Shown: positions 33,122-40,289 of the stretch, piece after piece
How positions within the stretch are numbered: position 1 is the first letter of the stretch
Layout: each line of letters starts with the position of its first letter
Source of the DNA: VBWE01 sp943372645
Lineage (GTDB): Bacteria; Bacteroidota; Bacteroidia; Palsa-965
DNA: 64,000 nt
Direction: 5' to 3'
NCBI GenBank assembly: GCA_943372645.1
Contig: CALRZN010000014.1
Coordinates: forward strand, 73,192-137,191
Notes under the pieces: generated by a model
What the model was told of the DNA's origin: nothing
The model's input: only the letters and a program-made list of their open reading frames with translations
Database searches by the model: none
Position numbers and translations under genes: made by a program

Positions 33122-33313
33122 TTATTTTTGAATATGCCCGGCTTGATTTGTTGGCAATTCATTAAAATGCGTTTCCTCATACTGTGCTATTTGAAGTGCA
33201 AGTCTGTCAGCCTCATCACTTCGTTTTGTTCCGGCCTTTGCATGAAAGATGATTTCAAAGCGGGCCAATGCTTTTTTATACGCTTTTCGGCTTCTGATGC
33301 GTGCTGTTTTCAT
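33122..33313 (-). CDS. HigA-like antitoxin N-terminal domain without HTH (orphan or remnant)
   Basis: From the ATG at 33313 the 63-residue product reads MKTARIRSRKAYKKALARFE, then IIFHAKAGTKRSDEADRLAL, then QIAQYEETHFNEL. This matches the N-terminal helical part of HigA-type antitoxins ('xYxxALxRxExiFdAkpGTpegdElelLalLIexYExxHypi'). In complete HigA proteins an XRE-type HTH follows this segment; here a stop comes about 13 residues later. No HigB toxin gene is visible on either side. It may be a gene remnant or a stand-alone small protein. A longer frame starting at 33379 exists but the conserved start is at 33313. Confidence 0.5.
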   Translation of the reverse strand: MKTARIRSRKAYKKALARFEIIFHAKAGTKRSDEADRLALQIAQYEETHFNELPTNQAGHIQK

Positions 33314-33943
33314 CTCATTATGTGTTCCGGAAAAGGAAGTGTTTTGTTTTCGCAGGCCTGTTTTTCGATTAGCAATCAAGCTAAAACTAATAAAACAATC
33401 CGGGTATTTATTTATATCTTAAATATCGAATGTGTTTATTTTCTTCTGTAAAAAGCATGAACGTTTGCGACATTCAAAATCATTAACATGCATAAGAGTT
33501 CAACTCAATCCCTGTACCCAAATCCCTGGCTGAACCACGCGGGGAGATCGTCCACGGCCAGTGTGAACCAGCGTGTGCCCGTGTGCGAATGAAAACGAAG
33601 CATGGATGTGTGGATCGGGTAAATAGTAAGCGAAAAGAAAAAAGCAATGCCAATGCACGTGCTGGTTTTTGGCCGTGGCGTCTTTTTTTGGCTACTTTTT
33701 TGGACGAGCAAAAAAGTAGTGAAAAAAGAACCCAGCCAGATCTTCATCTGAACCAACCCGATAAAAGGGGAAAAGAGAAATTCTTTCAAGTTCCCCACTA
33801 CTTAATCGGAAACGCCTTTCTGAAAGAGAAGTATCATTTTTTCTGATTTTATACTGTATGGATGTGATAGCCATGAACAAACGAAATTGTTTTATCCATC
33901 ATTCCCTTTTCTATCTTTACCCCACCAAACCAAAAACGCGAAC
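33314..33943. other. 630-base gene-poor stretch with a perfect hairpin
   Basis: No convincing gene is seen; the overlapping open frames on both strands lack family similarity. The clearest structure is a perfect 11-bp hairpin, CTACTTTTTTG (33692-33702) and CAAAAAAGTAG (33709-33719) around GACGAG, inside a longer T-rich/A-rich inverted region. A TATCTTTA at 33912-33919 is a likely -7 element for the lipoprotein gene that follows. Confidence 0.5.
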
Positions 33944-34849
33944 ATGAACCAACACTTTTTATGGGCTGCTGTTGTGGCAGCAGCAGTGCTCACCTCCTGC
34001 GGAAGCGATCACAAACCGGTAACAGACAGCATTAAGACCGGCCCGCATACCGAAAGCGCGTATGAAAAAGAACAGCGCATGAAAGACAGCCTGCTTAAAC
34101 TGCCCGCAAAAGTGATGACGTTTGAAGAAGCCATGGCCGACACATTGCAGCTCGATCACAATGTAACAATCGAAGGATACTTCCAGTTGCCCCAGCTTTC
34201 TTCCAGTGGCAGCAGCGGACAGAGCCTGAACTTTTTCGGGCGCCGCAACCAGATGAACGGCCGTTATATTTATGCATCCGTTCCCACCGGTTCGGGCAAC
34301 AACCAGATGAGCGCACTGCCTGACAAGTACCTGCCCGGCGACCTCGTTATCAGCGATGTAAAAGGCACGAAGTTTACCGGCAACGAACGCGTACGCCTCA
34401 CCGGTGTGTTCCACTCGTCGAAACTGTACACGGATAAACCGGAAAACCGCACGCAGTACCTCGATGTAACCAACATTGAAAAAGTGGACGAGCAGGCGCT
34501 GGATTACAGCAAACTCAATGCAACCGAACTGGCCAAAGCCGAATCGGAAAAAGAAGAAAACTACGACAACCTGTATTACCTCGACGGCAAACTGAGCATT
34601 CCGATGTTCGTATTAACCGGAACCGAAATGACCATTGACCTCACCACTAAAAAAGGCGATAAGTTTACCGTTAAACTCGTTACCGGAAGCGGCAGCAGCA
34701 TGATGGAAGAACTGAAAGAAAACTGGGGCCCCGGTGATGTAAAAATCCGCGACAACAAAGGCAGCATTGTAAAAACCGGCAAAAATGTGCGCGTGTATGG
34801 TGTGCTGAAGCTGGATGGGTTACATGTGGAGGAGTTAGTATCCATGTAG
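33944..34849 (+). CDS. Lipoprotein of unknown function, OB-like repeats
   Basis: The 301-residue lipoprotein (MNQHFLWAAVVAAAVLTSCG, lipobox VLTSC, then acidic SD) has two similar beta-rich halves. The first half has DHNVTIEGYFQLPQLSSSGS, LPGDLVISDVKGTKFTGNER, and VRLTGVFHSSKLY. The second half has WGPGDVKIRDNKGSIVKTGK and NVRVYGVLKLDGLHVEEL. The 'GdvkI.D..G....gk.VRvyGv' pattern suggests paired OB-fold-like modules. No named family is recognised. It marks the last core-like gene before the accessory region. Confidence 0.75.
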   Translation: MNQHFLWAAVVAAAVLTSCGSDHKPVTDSIKTGPHTESAYEKEQRMKDSLLKLPAKVMTFEEAMADTLQLDHNVTIEGYFQLPQLSSSGSSGQSLNFFGRRNQMNGRYIYASVPTGSGNNQMSALPDKYLPGDLVISDVKGTKFTGNERVRLTGVFHSSKLYTDKPENRTQYLDVTNIEKVDEQALDYSKLNATELAKAESEKEENYDNLYYLDGKLSIPMFVLTGTEMTIDLTTKKGDKFTVKLVTGSGSSMMEELKENWGPGDVKIRDNKGSIVKTGKNVRVYGVLKLDGLHVEELVSM

Positions 34850-34922
34850 CTGTTCTGCTCCCTGCAGCTGTTTATGGATTCCTGATTCACAAAGTAAAGT
34901 TTTAAAATCAAAAACCAGTTAT

Positions 34923-36086
34923 ATGAACTTTATAGAGAAAAGATTGCAGAATTACCTGCATTGCATATTGGCTCTGATTGAAGATAACTGCACAAAACTG
35001 ATTGCATCGGAGAATCTTAATGAAAAGATAGACAGGGGTATTGCTGTTGGCCTGCTTGGTCAGGCAGCAGAACAGCTAAACATGCGGATCAATGAAATTT
35101 TTGATAGAACGGCGCCGCGGATATGTAACGATGTACTGATGGAGCTGGTTGAATTTTCACGCAAGAGTGGCAAATTCCAAAAACTTCACAGGTGGCTGAT
35201 TTGTGATATTGCAGAATTTATTCTGATGAACGAGGAAAATATACTCCTTCAAAAAGATGTTAGCCTGCTTAAACAGATTCAGCCATGGCTTGCTATTGAA
35301 GGTCTAGCGCCTGTCAGGCCAGGAACTGCAATACGACGCTGTTTTTTGCCAACCCGGATGCGGAAACCGAAAATAAATTCCGCATACAGGGATATCCTGA
35401 AGACGTATCCTTTCCCGGGTCGCCCGAAATCGTTGCGGTTCTCTGAACAGAAAATAATCCATGCACGTTCAAATAAAGAACTTATCAGGGATACGGAGTT
35501 GCTGAAACCGTTTCTCCATTATGTTATGATTGATGTCGAAATTTCGGCAACAGAAATATGTGCATATAATATTTTGAGGTATCAGCACATGCCCGTTGCA
35601 TTCATTACAGACATGGCCCGCCAGATATGGGATGAAGCAAGACATGCCCGGATTATCTGGAATATGCTCCTTGAAATTGGTGCTGCTCCGGGTGATTATA
35701 CGTATTCAAACATCGTACTGAGGAGATACCTGAAAGCGGAATCGCTCGCTGAATCACTTGTGATTCAGCAGCTCCTCCAGGAAGGCAGTGCAGTAGAAAT
35801 AAATATTCAGTTGATCCGCTTATTCAGAAATGCAGGCCGGAACGATTGGGCAGACATATTCACGGTACTTAATATAGACGAAGGCCTCCATGCCCGGATC
35901 GGGAACAGGTGGCTCCAGTTTCTTTTGCAGGACAAGCCGCCCCGGTCATATAACCGGATACTTAAAAAGGCATCTGCAAAAATTGATATTCCTGTTTTCG
36001 GAAAAGGAGGCTGGGATCCAAAAGTGCGGAAACTGATCGGGTTTCCCGAACAATTCATTCAAAGTGTAATGGCAATGGGCAGATAA
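34923..36086 (+). CDS. Ferritin-like di-iron protein (DUF455-like)
   Basis: The 387-residue protein has an N-terminal ~130-residue helical region of unknown type. A four-helix ferritin-like bundle (~residues 190-335) follows, with the expected carboxylate/His ligands: Glu in VMIDVEISATEICAYNILRY (E206 or E211), E238xxH241 in QIWDEARHARIIWNMLLEIG, Glu in LLQEGSAVEI (E287 or E292), and E320xxH323 in NIDEGLHARIGNRWLQFLL. This layout resembles DUF455 and MiaE-like di-iron proteins, which include hydroxylases and oxidases. It is cytoplasmic. It sits alone ahead of the H1-like gene; whether it works with the PP-loop/AAA+ pair is unknown. Confidence 0.65.
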   Translation: MNFIEKRLQNYLHCILALIEDNCTKLIASENLNEKIDRGIAVGLLGQAAEQLNMRINEIFDRTAPRICNDVLMELVEFSRKSGKFQKLHRWLICDIAEFILMNEENILLQKDVSLLKQIQPWLAIEGLAPVRPGTAIRRCFLPTRMRKPKINSAYRDILKTYPFPGRPKSLRFSEQKIIHARSNKELIRDTELLKPFLHYVMIDVEISATEICAYNILRYQHMPVAFITDMARQIWDEARHARIIWNMLLEIGAAPGDYTYSNIVLRRYLKAESLAESLVIQQLLQEGSAVEINIQLIRLFRNAGRNDWADIFTVLNIDEGLHARIGNRWLQFLLQDKPPRSYNRILKKASAKIDIPVFGKGGWDPKVRKLIGFPEQFIQSVMAMGR

Positions 36087-36174
36087 CGGTTCTCCTGCCT
36101 GTATTCCATGTGTTTTAACTGTGCGGCCAAATCATTGCTGCAGGCGAAAATATGCCCTTTACTATTTCTGATTG

Positions 36175-36188
36175 TGTAATCGATTACA
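36175..36188. promoter_or_regulatory. Perfect 14-bp palindrome upstream of H1-like gene
   Basis: TGTAATCGATTACA is a perfect palindrome about 50 bases upstream of the predicted -33 element, in the 225-base gap between the di-iron and H1-like genes. It is a candidate activator or repressor site. Confidence 0.3.
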
Positions 36189-36236
36189 ATTATGAAGTAG
36201 AAAAGAGGTCATGTATATTATGTTATTAACATTTCG

Positions 36237-36266
36237 TTTGTTGAGAAAAAATCAATAATAATATTG
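36237..36266 (+). promoter_or_regulatory. -33/-7 promoter for H1-like gene
   Basis: TTTG (36237-36240), 18 bases, then TAATATTG (36259-36266). Confidence 0.45.
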
Positions 36267-36311
36267 TATATCTCTTGGAAATGGTTTTTTTTTGTTAAAA
36301 ACCAAATGACT

Positions 36312-36554
36312 ATGGCTAAAACAAAAAAGAAAACAGCAGCTCCTAAAAAAGCAGCAAAAAAGGCAGCTCCCAAGAAAAAGGCTGTGAAAAAAGCAGCTAA
36401 GAAGGCCGCTCCTAAAAAAGCAGCTAAAAAAGCTGCGCCGAAAAAAGCAGCCTCCAAGAAAAAGGCTGTGAAAAAAGCAAAAGGAGCCAAGGCTAAACTT
36501 GGCGGTAAGAAGGTAGGTAAACTTCTTACCAGTTCTCAAAATGCTTCTGCTTAA
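36312..36554 (+). CDS. Histone H1-like Lys/Ala/Pro-rich DNA-binding protein
   Basis: The 80-residue product is a low-complexity basic protein built of repeated KKAAPKKA(A/V)KKA units, with a short non-repetitive end (AKLGGKKVGKLLTSSQNASA). It resembles the C-terminal tail of eukaryotic histone H1 and the bacterial Hc1/AlgP-like and Bacteroidota 'histone H1-like' proteins, which bind and compact DNA. An ATG 6 bases upstream (36306) is also possible. It has its own promoter and a strong terminator, so it is a single-gene transcript. Confidence 0.8.
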   Translation: MAKTKKKTAAPKKAAKKAAPKKKAVKKAAKKAAPKKAAKKAAPKKAASKKKAVKKAKGAKAKLGGKKVGKLLTSSQNASA

Positions 36555-36576
36555 AATTTAACTTTGCCATGATTAC

Positions 36577-36610
36577 CCCATTTATGCCATCCGGCATAAA
36601 TGGGTTTTTT
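36577..36610 (+). terminator. Strong terminator after H1-like gene
   Basis: A perfect 12-bp stem (CCCATTTATGCC / GGCATAAATGGG) with a 4-base loop and six T. Confidence 0.92.
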
Positions 36611-36760
36611 CATTTCACCCCGATGCGTTGGTGAAGCCGGCAATTGCTGGAATGGACCCTTCTCCGGATATCCTGCGACAAAGAAAAGACAACAATAAAC
36701 CGCCAGGCCCGCAATGTAATTTTATAGTAATCCAACAATCATCACCTATCACAGAAGTAT

Positions 36761-37948
36761 ATGGCATTAATCTTCCGTACAACACATGGCGACTTTGAAA
36801 TACCTGTAACCGATCCGGATCAGACCATACTGCAGATACTGAAAGCCAACGGGATTCCCTACCAGGCTGTGGCAATGTTCCGGTATTCGAGAAAAAAAGG
36901 AAGCCAGCGACTTACCGGTCTGTATAAAAGCTATCAGAGTATTCACCAGGGTGATGACATTGTCCTCTGCACCGATCGTAATTTAAACTACCCGGTACTG
37001 CTTAACAAAGAAATTGAATATATCCCTGATAATAATGCAGTCACGGAATACTCGTTTGATTCACATGAAGAAGATGACAATGTAATCAGTCATGTCGAAA
37101 TGACCCCGGAAGACTGCATGGAATTCGTTACAGAAAAAGTGTCGTTGTTCCTTGAAGAAGAGGTTAAACTGGATCCGGATGCCAAAATTGTAATCGGGGT
37201 CAGCGGCGGCGGAGATTCCAACTCCCTGCTGAATGCATTCCTGGGTACAGGAAAAGTTAAAAAGGAGCAACTGGTACCTGTAATTGTAATGGGTATTGCC
37301 GACTGGGAAAAAGGCCTTCCGCGGGCCCAGGCCATCTGCAATAACCTCGGGCTCGAACTTACGATTTTAACAGCAGGCGAAGTTAATAAACTGCTTAAAC
37401 GAACTACCCCGGATGAGAACTGGGCGGAAGATTTTGTCCGGATTTTTCCAGATGCAGATCAGGAGATGATTGTAACCCATGCGGTACGCCTCGGGCTTTA
37501 CCATGTTGCTATGAAGGTGAATGCGCAGGCGATGGTAATCGGGCTGAACCTGGAAGACTTACTGGGAGAGTCTCTGCTTGATTTAATGATCGGCGAGAAA
37601 CCCCTGCCTTTTCCCGTGCGCCCTATAGACCAGATGAAACTCTGGTTGCCGCTTTACCAATGTCCTAAAAAAATTATCGACGGTTGTTTTCCAAAGTATT
37701 CCCTCGAGAATTACAATGACCGTTCACCCAGCAATATGTATTGGCGTGCAGCCTGCTATTACCTCGCCCAGATGATGCATACCTCGTTGCCGGGGATTGA
37801 ATACACATTGCTTGAAGGCTTCAAAAAAATGGCTAACAAGGATAAACGAAAACTGATTTTTGATGAACGGCTTGGTTACAGCTGTGTAGAAACATTGGAT
37901 GAAGAAACCTTTACGTTATGGAATAAGTTTTTAAGCGGCAATCCCTAG
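36761..37948 (+). CDS. ThiS-like beta-grasp domain fused to a PP-loop ATPase (NcsA/TtcA-like)
   Basis: The 395-residue protein has an N-terminal ~80-residue beta-grasp domain: ALIFRTTHGDFEIPV, DQTILQILKANGIPYQAVAM, and IHQGDDIVLCTDRN, the strand-helix-strand plan of ThiS/MoaD with the late 'dGDdV' turn. An acidic linker (residues ~95-140) leads to a PP-loop ATPase with IVIGVSGGGDSNSLLNAFLG (SGGxDS at 148-153), IGLNLEDLLGESLLDLMIG (TtcA/NcsA-like D-L motif) and a C-terminal RSPSNMYWRAACYYLAQMMH. Members adenylate a substrate, often to thiolate tRNA. The CxxC pairs of TtcA are absent (Cys at 301 and 309 are the nearest). The beta-grasp part has no free C-terminal GG because it is fused. The next gene starts 3 bases after the stop. 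Confidence 0.7.
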   Translation: MALIFRTTHGDFEIPVTDPDQTILQILKANGIPYQAVAMFRYSRKKGSQRLTGLYKSYQSIHQGDDIVLCTDRNLNYPVLLNKEIEYIPDNNAVTEYSFDSHEEDDNVISHVEMTPEDCMEFVTEKVSLFLEEEVKLDPDAKIVIGVSGGGDSNSLLNAFLGTGKVKKEQLVPVIVMGIADWEKGLPRAQAICNNLGLELTILTAGEVNKLLKRTTPDENWAEDFVRIFPDADQEMIVTHAVRLGLYHVAMKVNAQAMVIGLNLEDLLGESLLDLMIGEKPLPFPVRPIDQMKLWLPLYQCPKKIIDGCFPKYSLENYNDRSPSNMYWRAACYYLAQMMHTSLPGIEYTLLEGFKKMANKDKRKLIFDERLGYSCVETLDEETFTLWNKFLSGNP

Positions 37949-37951
37949 ACA

Positions 37952-38893
37952 ATGAATGAGAAAGACATAAAAAAGACGCGCGAGACCGTAAAAAAAATGT
38001 TTCCGCAGAATACAGATAAAGCTGCGTTCTGCTACAACGTTTTACTGAAGCATACACTCATGCATTCGTATAAACCCGATTACAATGAGCAGAGTCACCT
38101 GCTTTTAACCGGGCAAACCGGGAGCGGGAAATCGCATATGATTGAAACGATTGCCGCATTGTTCGACCTTCCGTTTCTTACCGTTGATGCAACTGCACTT
38201 ACCGAGAGCGGATACCAGGGTCGCAGTGTGGAAGATATATACCAGCATGTTTACGACATTACAGGGAAAAGGAAGGACCTGTTTTCAAAAGCGGTTGTTT
38301 TTATTGATGAGTTTGATAAACTGGCCTTCAAGGATGAAGAGTCGCAGGATGTTTCATGCAGGGGAGTCCAGTACTCGTTACTGAAAGGAATGGATGGCAT
38401 AGATGTGCCGATTGCAAATATGCCCCAGATAGCTACACGCAACCGGATTGATGAACAGGTTCCTGTTGTTAATACACGCGGCGTGCTTTTTATTGCGGCA
38501 GGTGCATTCAGCCAGTGCGAACCCCCTGTTACCCGGGAGGCAATTGTTCAGTCCGGGTTTTACCCGGAACTGATCGCCCGCTTTTCTACGGTGCTTCACC
38601 TGCAGAACTCCACGGAAAAACAGATCAGGAAATTACTGAATACAAATAGCCTCTTCCTGGATGAATATAAACTGCTCTTTAGCAGTAACGGGAAAACACT
38701 CGAGTTTACAACTGCATTCAAAGATTACCTTGCCCGGAAAACAGCAGCGATGGATTACAATCTGCGGGGATTAAAAATGACAATTGATGAACTGCTGATA
38801 CCCGTGCTCGACATGCTGAATGATCCGGATTTCAAAACGCTTACGGTTGACTGGGCCGGGAATAAATTTGAACTGCGGAAAGCTGCGCGATAG
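37952..38893 (+). CDS. ClpX-like AAA+ ATPase lacking zinc domain and IGF loop
   Basis: The 313-residue protein resembles the ATPase core of ClpX. It has Walker A LLTGQTGSGKSHM (54-61), LTESGYQGRSVEDIYQHV (ClpX pore-1 loop GYVG is here GYQG, 87-90), Walker B AVVFIDEFDKLA (~115-122), and RGVQYSLLKGMDG. IAAGAF, the ClpX-like GFYPELIARFSTVLHL with the Arg finger (R210), and NLRGLKMTIDELL with sensor-2 Arg complete the core. The N-terminal zinc-binding domain of ClpX is missing. The region corresponding to the ClpP-docking loop (NMPQIATRNRIDEQVPVVNT) contains no IGF. It likely remodels a dedicated partner, possibly the product of the upstream gene, with which it forms an operon. Confidence 0.75.
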   Translation: MNEKDIKKTRETVKKMFPQNTDKAAFCYNVLLKHTLMHSYKPDYNEQSHLLLTGQTGSGKSHMIETIAALFDLPFLTVDATALTESGYQGRSVEDIYQHVYDITGKRKDLFSKAVVFIDEFDKLAFKDEESQDVSCRGVQYSLLKGMDGIDVPIANMPQIATRNRIDEQVPVVNTRGVLFIAAGAFSQCEPPVTREAIVQSGFYPELIARFSTVLHLQNSTEKQIRKLLNTNSLFLDEYKLLFSSNGKTLEFTTAFKDYLARKTAAMDYNLRGLKMTIDELLIPVLDMLNDPDFKTLTVDWAGNKFELRKAAR

Positions 38894-38901
38894 TGCCGGC
38901 G

Positions 38902-39543
38902 CTACCGGATACCAGTTTTACGTTCAACAAGCCGGAAGGGATTCGCTGTAAACGTCAGTATTACATCAGCAACTGGCATAACATCTTCCAGGTTGTGCGT
39001 GATAATGATAATGCAGACATCGCGTTCTTCCCGGATTTTCAGAATGCGCGAATGCAGATCCGCCACTGTAGCTTTATCGAGCGGCGCAAATGCTTCATCA
39101 AAAATAATTACTTTCGAATTGACCAGCAGTGCACGTGCAACGGATAGTCTTTTTTTTAATCCGCCCGATAGTTGCCCGGGAAACGAATTCCTGTAATTTG
39201 TCAGGCCAAAGCCTTCAAGCAGTTCCGTGATTACGGGGTCATTGTCCCGCACCAGTTTCAGGTTTCCGGCTACCGTCAGCCAGTTGAACAAATCATATTC
39301 CTGTGTGATGAGTACCCGGTCTGATGAAGGCTCTTTTAATACTACTCCGTCAAGAATAACCTGGCCTGACCACGGTTTGATGTATCCCATAATCAGTGCC
39401 GAAAGTGTAGATTTTCCGCAACCATTTGGCCCGGTAACGGCATACACTTTTTTCTTTTCAAACCGGATTGAGAAATCTTCGAAGAGTTTTTTATCACTTT
39501 CGCTGTTGTCCCGGTTATAGGTCAGGTTTAATATTTCAAGCAT
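38902..39543 (-). CDS. ABC importer ATPase (SsuB/TauB-like)
   Basis: The 213-residue ATPase has Walker A YAVTGPNGCGKSTLSALIMG, Q-loop VLITQEYDLFNWLTVAGNL (typical of the nitrate/sulfonate/taurine family), signature FPGQLSGGLKKRLSVARALL, Walker B VIIFDEAFAPLD and switch His IIIITHNLEDV. It is a bit shorter than SsuB. It overlaps the permease gene by 8 bases and is the last gene of the six-gene operon that starts at 45182. Its stop lies 8 bases from the stop of the convergent ClpX-like gene. Confidence 0.9.
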   Translation of the reverse strand: MLEILNLTYNRDNSESDKKLFEDFSIRFEKKKVYAVTGPNGCGKSTLSALIMGYIKPWSGQVILDGVVLKEPSSDRVLITQEYDLFNWLTVAGNLKLVRDNDPVITELLEGFGLTNYRNSFPGQLSGGLKKRLSVARALLVNSKVIIFDEAFAPLDKATVADLHSRILKIREERDVCIIIITHNLEDVMPVADVILTFTANPFRLVERKTGIR

Positions 39544-40288
39544 AATTCCAGCGGATTGTTTTAACCCGGATCAGGTCTATGCTCTTCATCAGCAGGTATC
39601 CGATAAGCCCGATAACCAGCATACCGGCAATGATATGATCTGTCCGGAGCAATAACCTGTTGATCTGGATAAACGCGCCAAGACCATTCTGTGCACTGAT
39701 CATTTCCGCAGCCATCAGGCACATCCATGACATCCCCAGCCCGGTTTTACAACCGGTAAACAGTGCAGGATAAAGATACGGCAGGAGTACCTTCCGGATA
39801 AAACGTAAACCGTTGATGTCAAATGTGCCGCACAGGTTCCGGTACATTTCCGGAAAGGTTTTCAGGGAGTCATAACAACTGGTGAACACAGGAAAAACAC
39901 CCCCTAAAAATACAATGAACAATGCAGCACCCTCTCCTGATCCGAAAAACAGGATGGCCAGCGGTGTCCAGGCAATTGGTGAAATGGAACGAAAAAAATC
40001 AAAAAAGGCAGCGATGAAACTGCCTGCCTTTGAGAAGTATGTAATTATACTAATGAGAAGCCCGATGCCAAGGCTGATTGCAAAGCCGCCGCCAACCCGG
40101 AAAAGGCTGTAACCGATGTCTTTATAAAATGCCGCACCGGACAGATTGTCTTTGAACGCTTCGAGGATTTGAAACGGGGAGGGCATTACAGTATAACTGT
40201 GCGGCCAGGCAACGTATGAAATCTGCCAGAGTGCAACCAGGAGAATAAATGCAGCCAGGTTTATGTATTTTATTTTTAAATGCTGCAT
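39536..40288 (-). CDS. ABC importer permease (SsuC/TauC-like)
   Basis: The 250-residue protein has about six membrane segments and the BPD_transp_1 EAA loop region (DINGLRFIRKVLLPYLYPAL and following LFTGCKTGLGMSWMCLMAAE), as in permeases for sulfonates, taurine and nitrate. It starts MQHLKIKYINLAAFILLVAL at the ATG at 40288, one base after the sulfatase-like gene's stop. An extension to 40366 would overlap that gene and lacks family similarity. It pairs with the ATPase and binding protein of the same operon. Confidence 0.9.
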   Translation of the reverse strand: MQHLKIKYINLAAFILLVALWQISYVAWPHSYTVMPSPFQILEAFKDNLSGAAFYKDIGYSLFRVGGGFAISLGIGLLISIITYFSKAGSFIAAFFDFFRSISPIAWTPLAILFFGSGEGAALFIVFLGGVFPVFTSCYDSLKTFPEMYRNLCGTFDINGLRFIRKVLLPYLYPALFTGCKTGLGMSWMCLMAAEMISAQNGLGAFIQINRLLLRTDHIIAGMLVIGLIGYLLMKSIDLIRVKTIRWNYA

Positions 40289-40289
40289 T

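Noticed and set aside
33505..33880. Overlapping open frames of 62-97 codons on both strands
   Set aside because: They are low-complexity translations of a T-rich/A-rich palindromic region without recognisable domains or starts.
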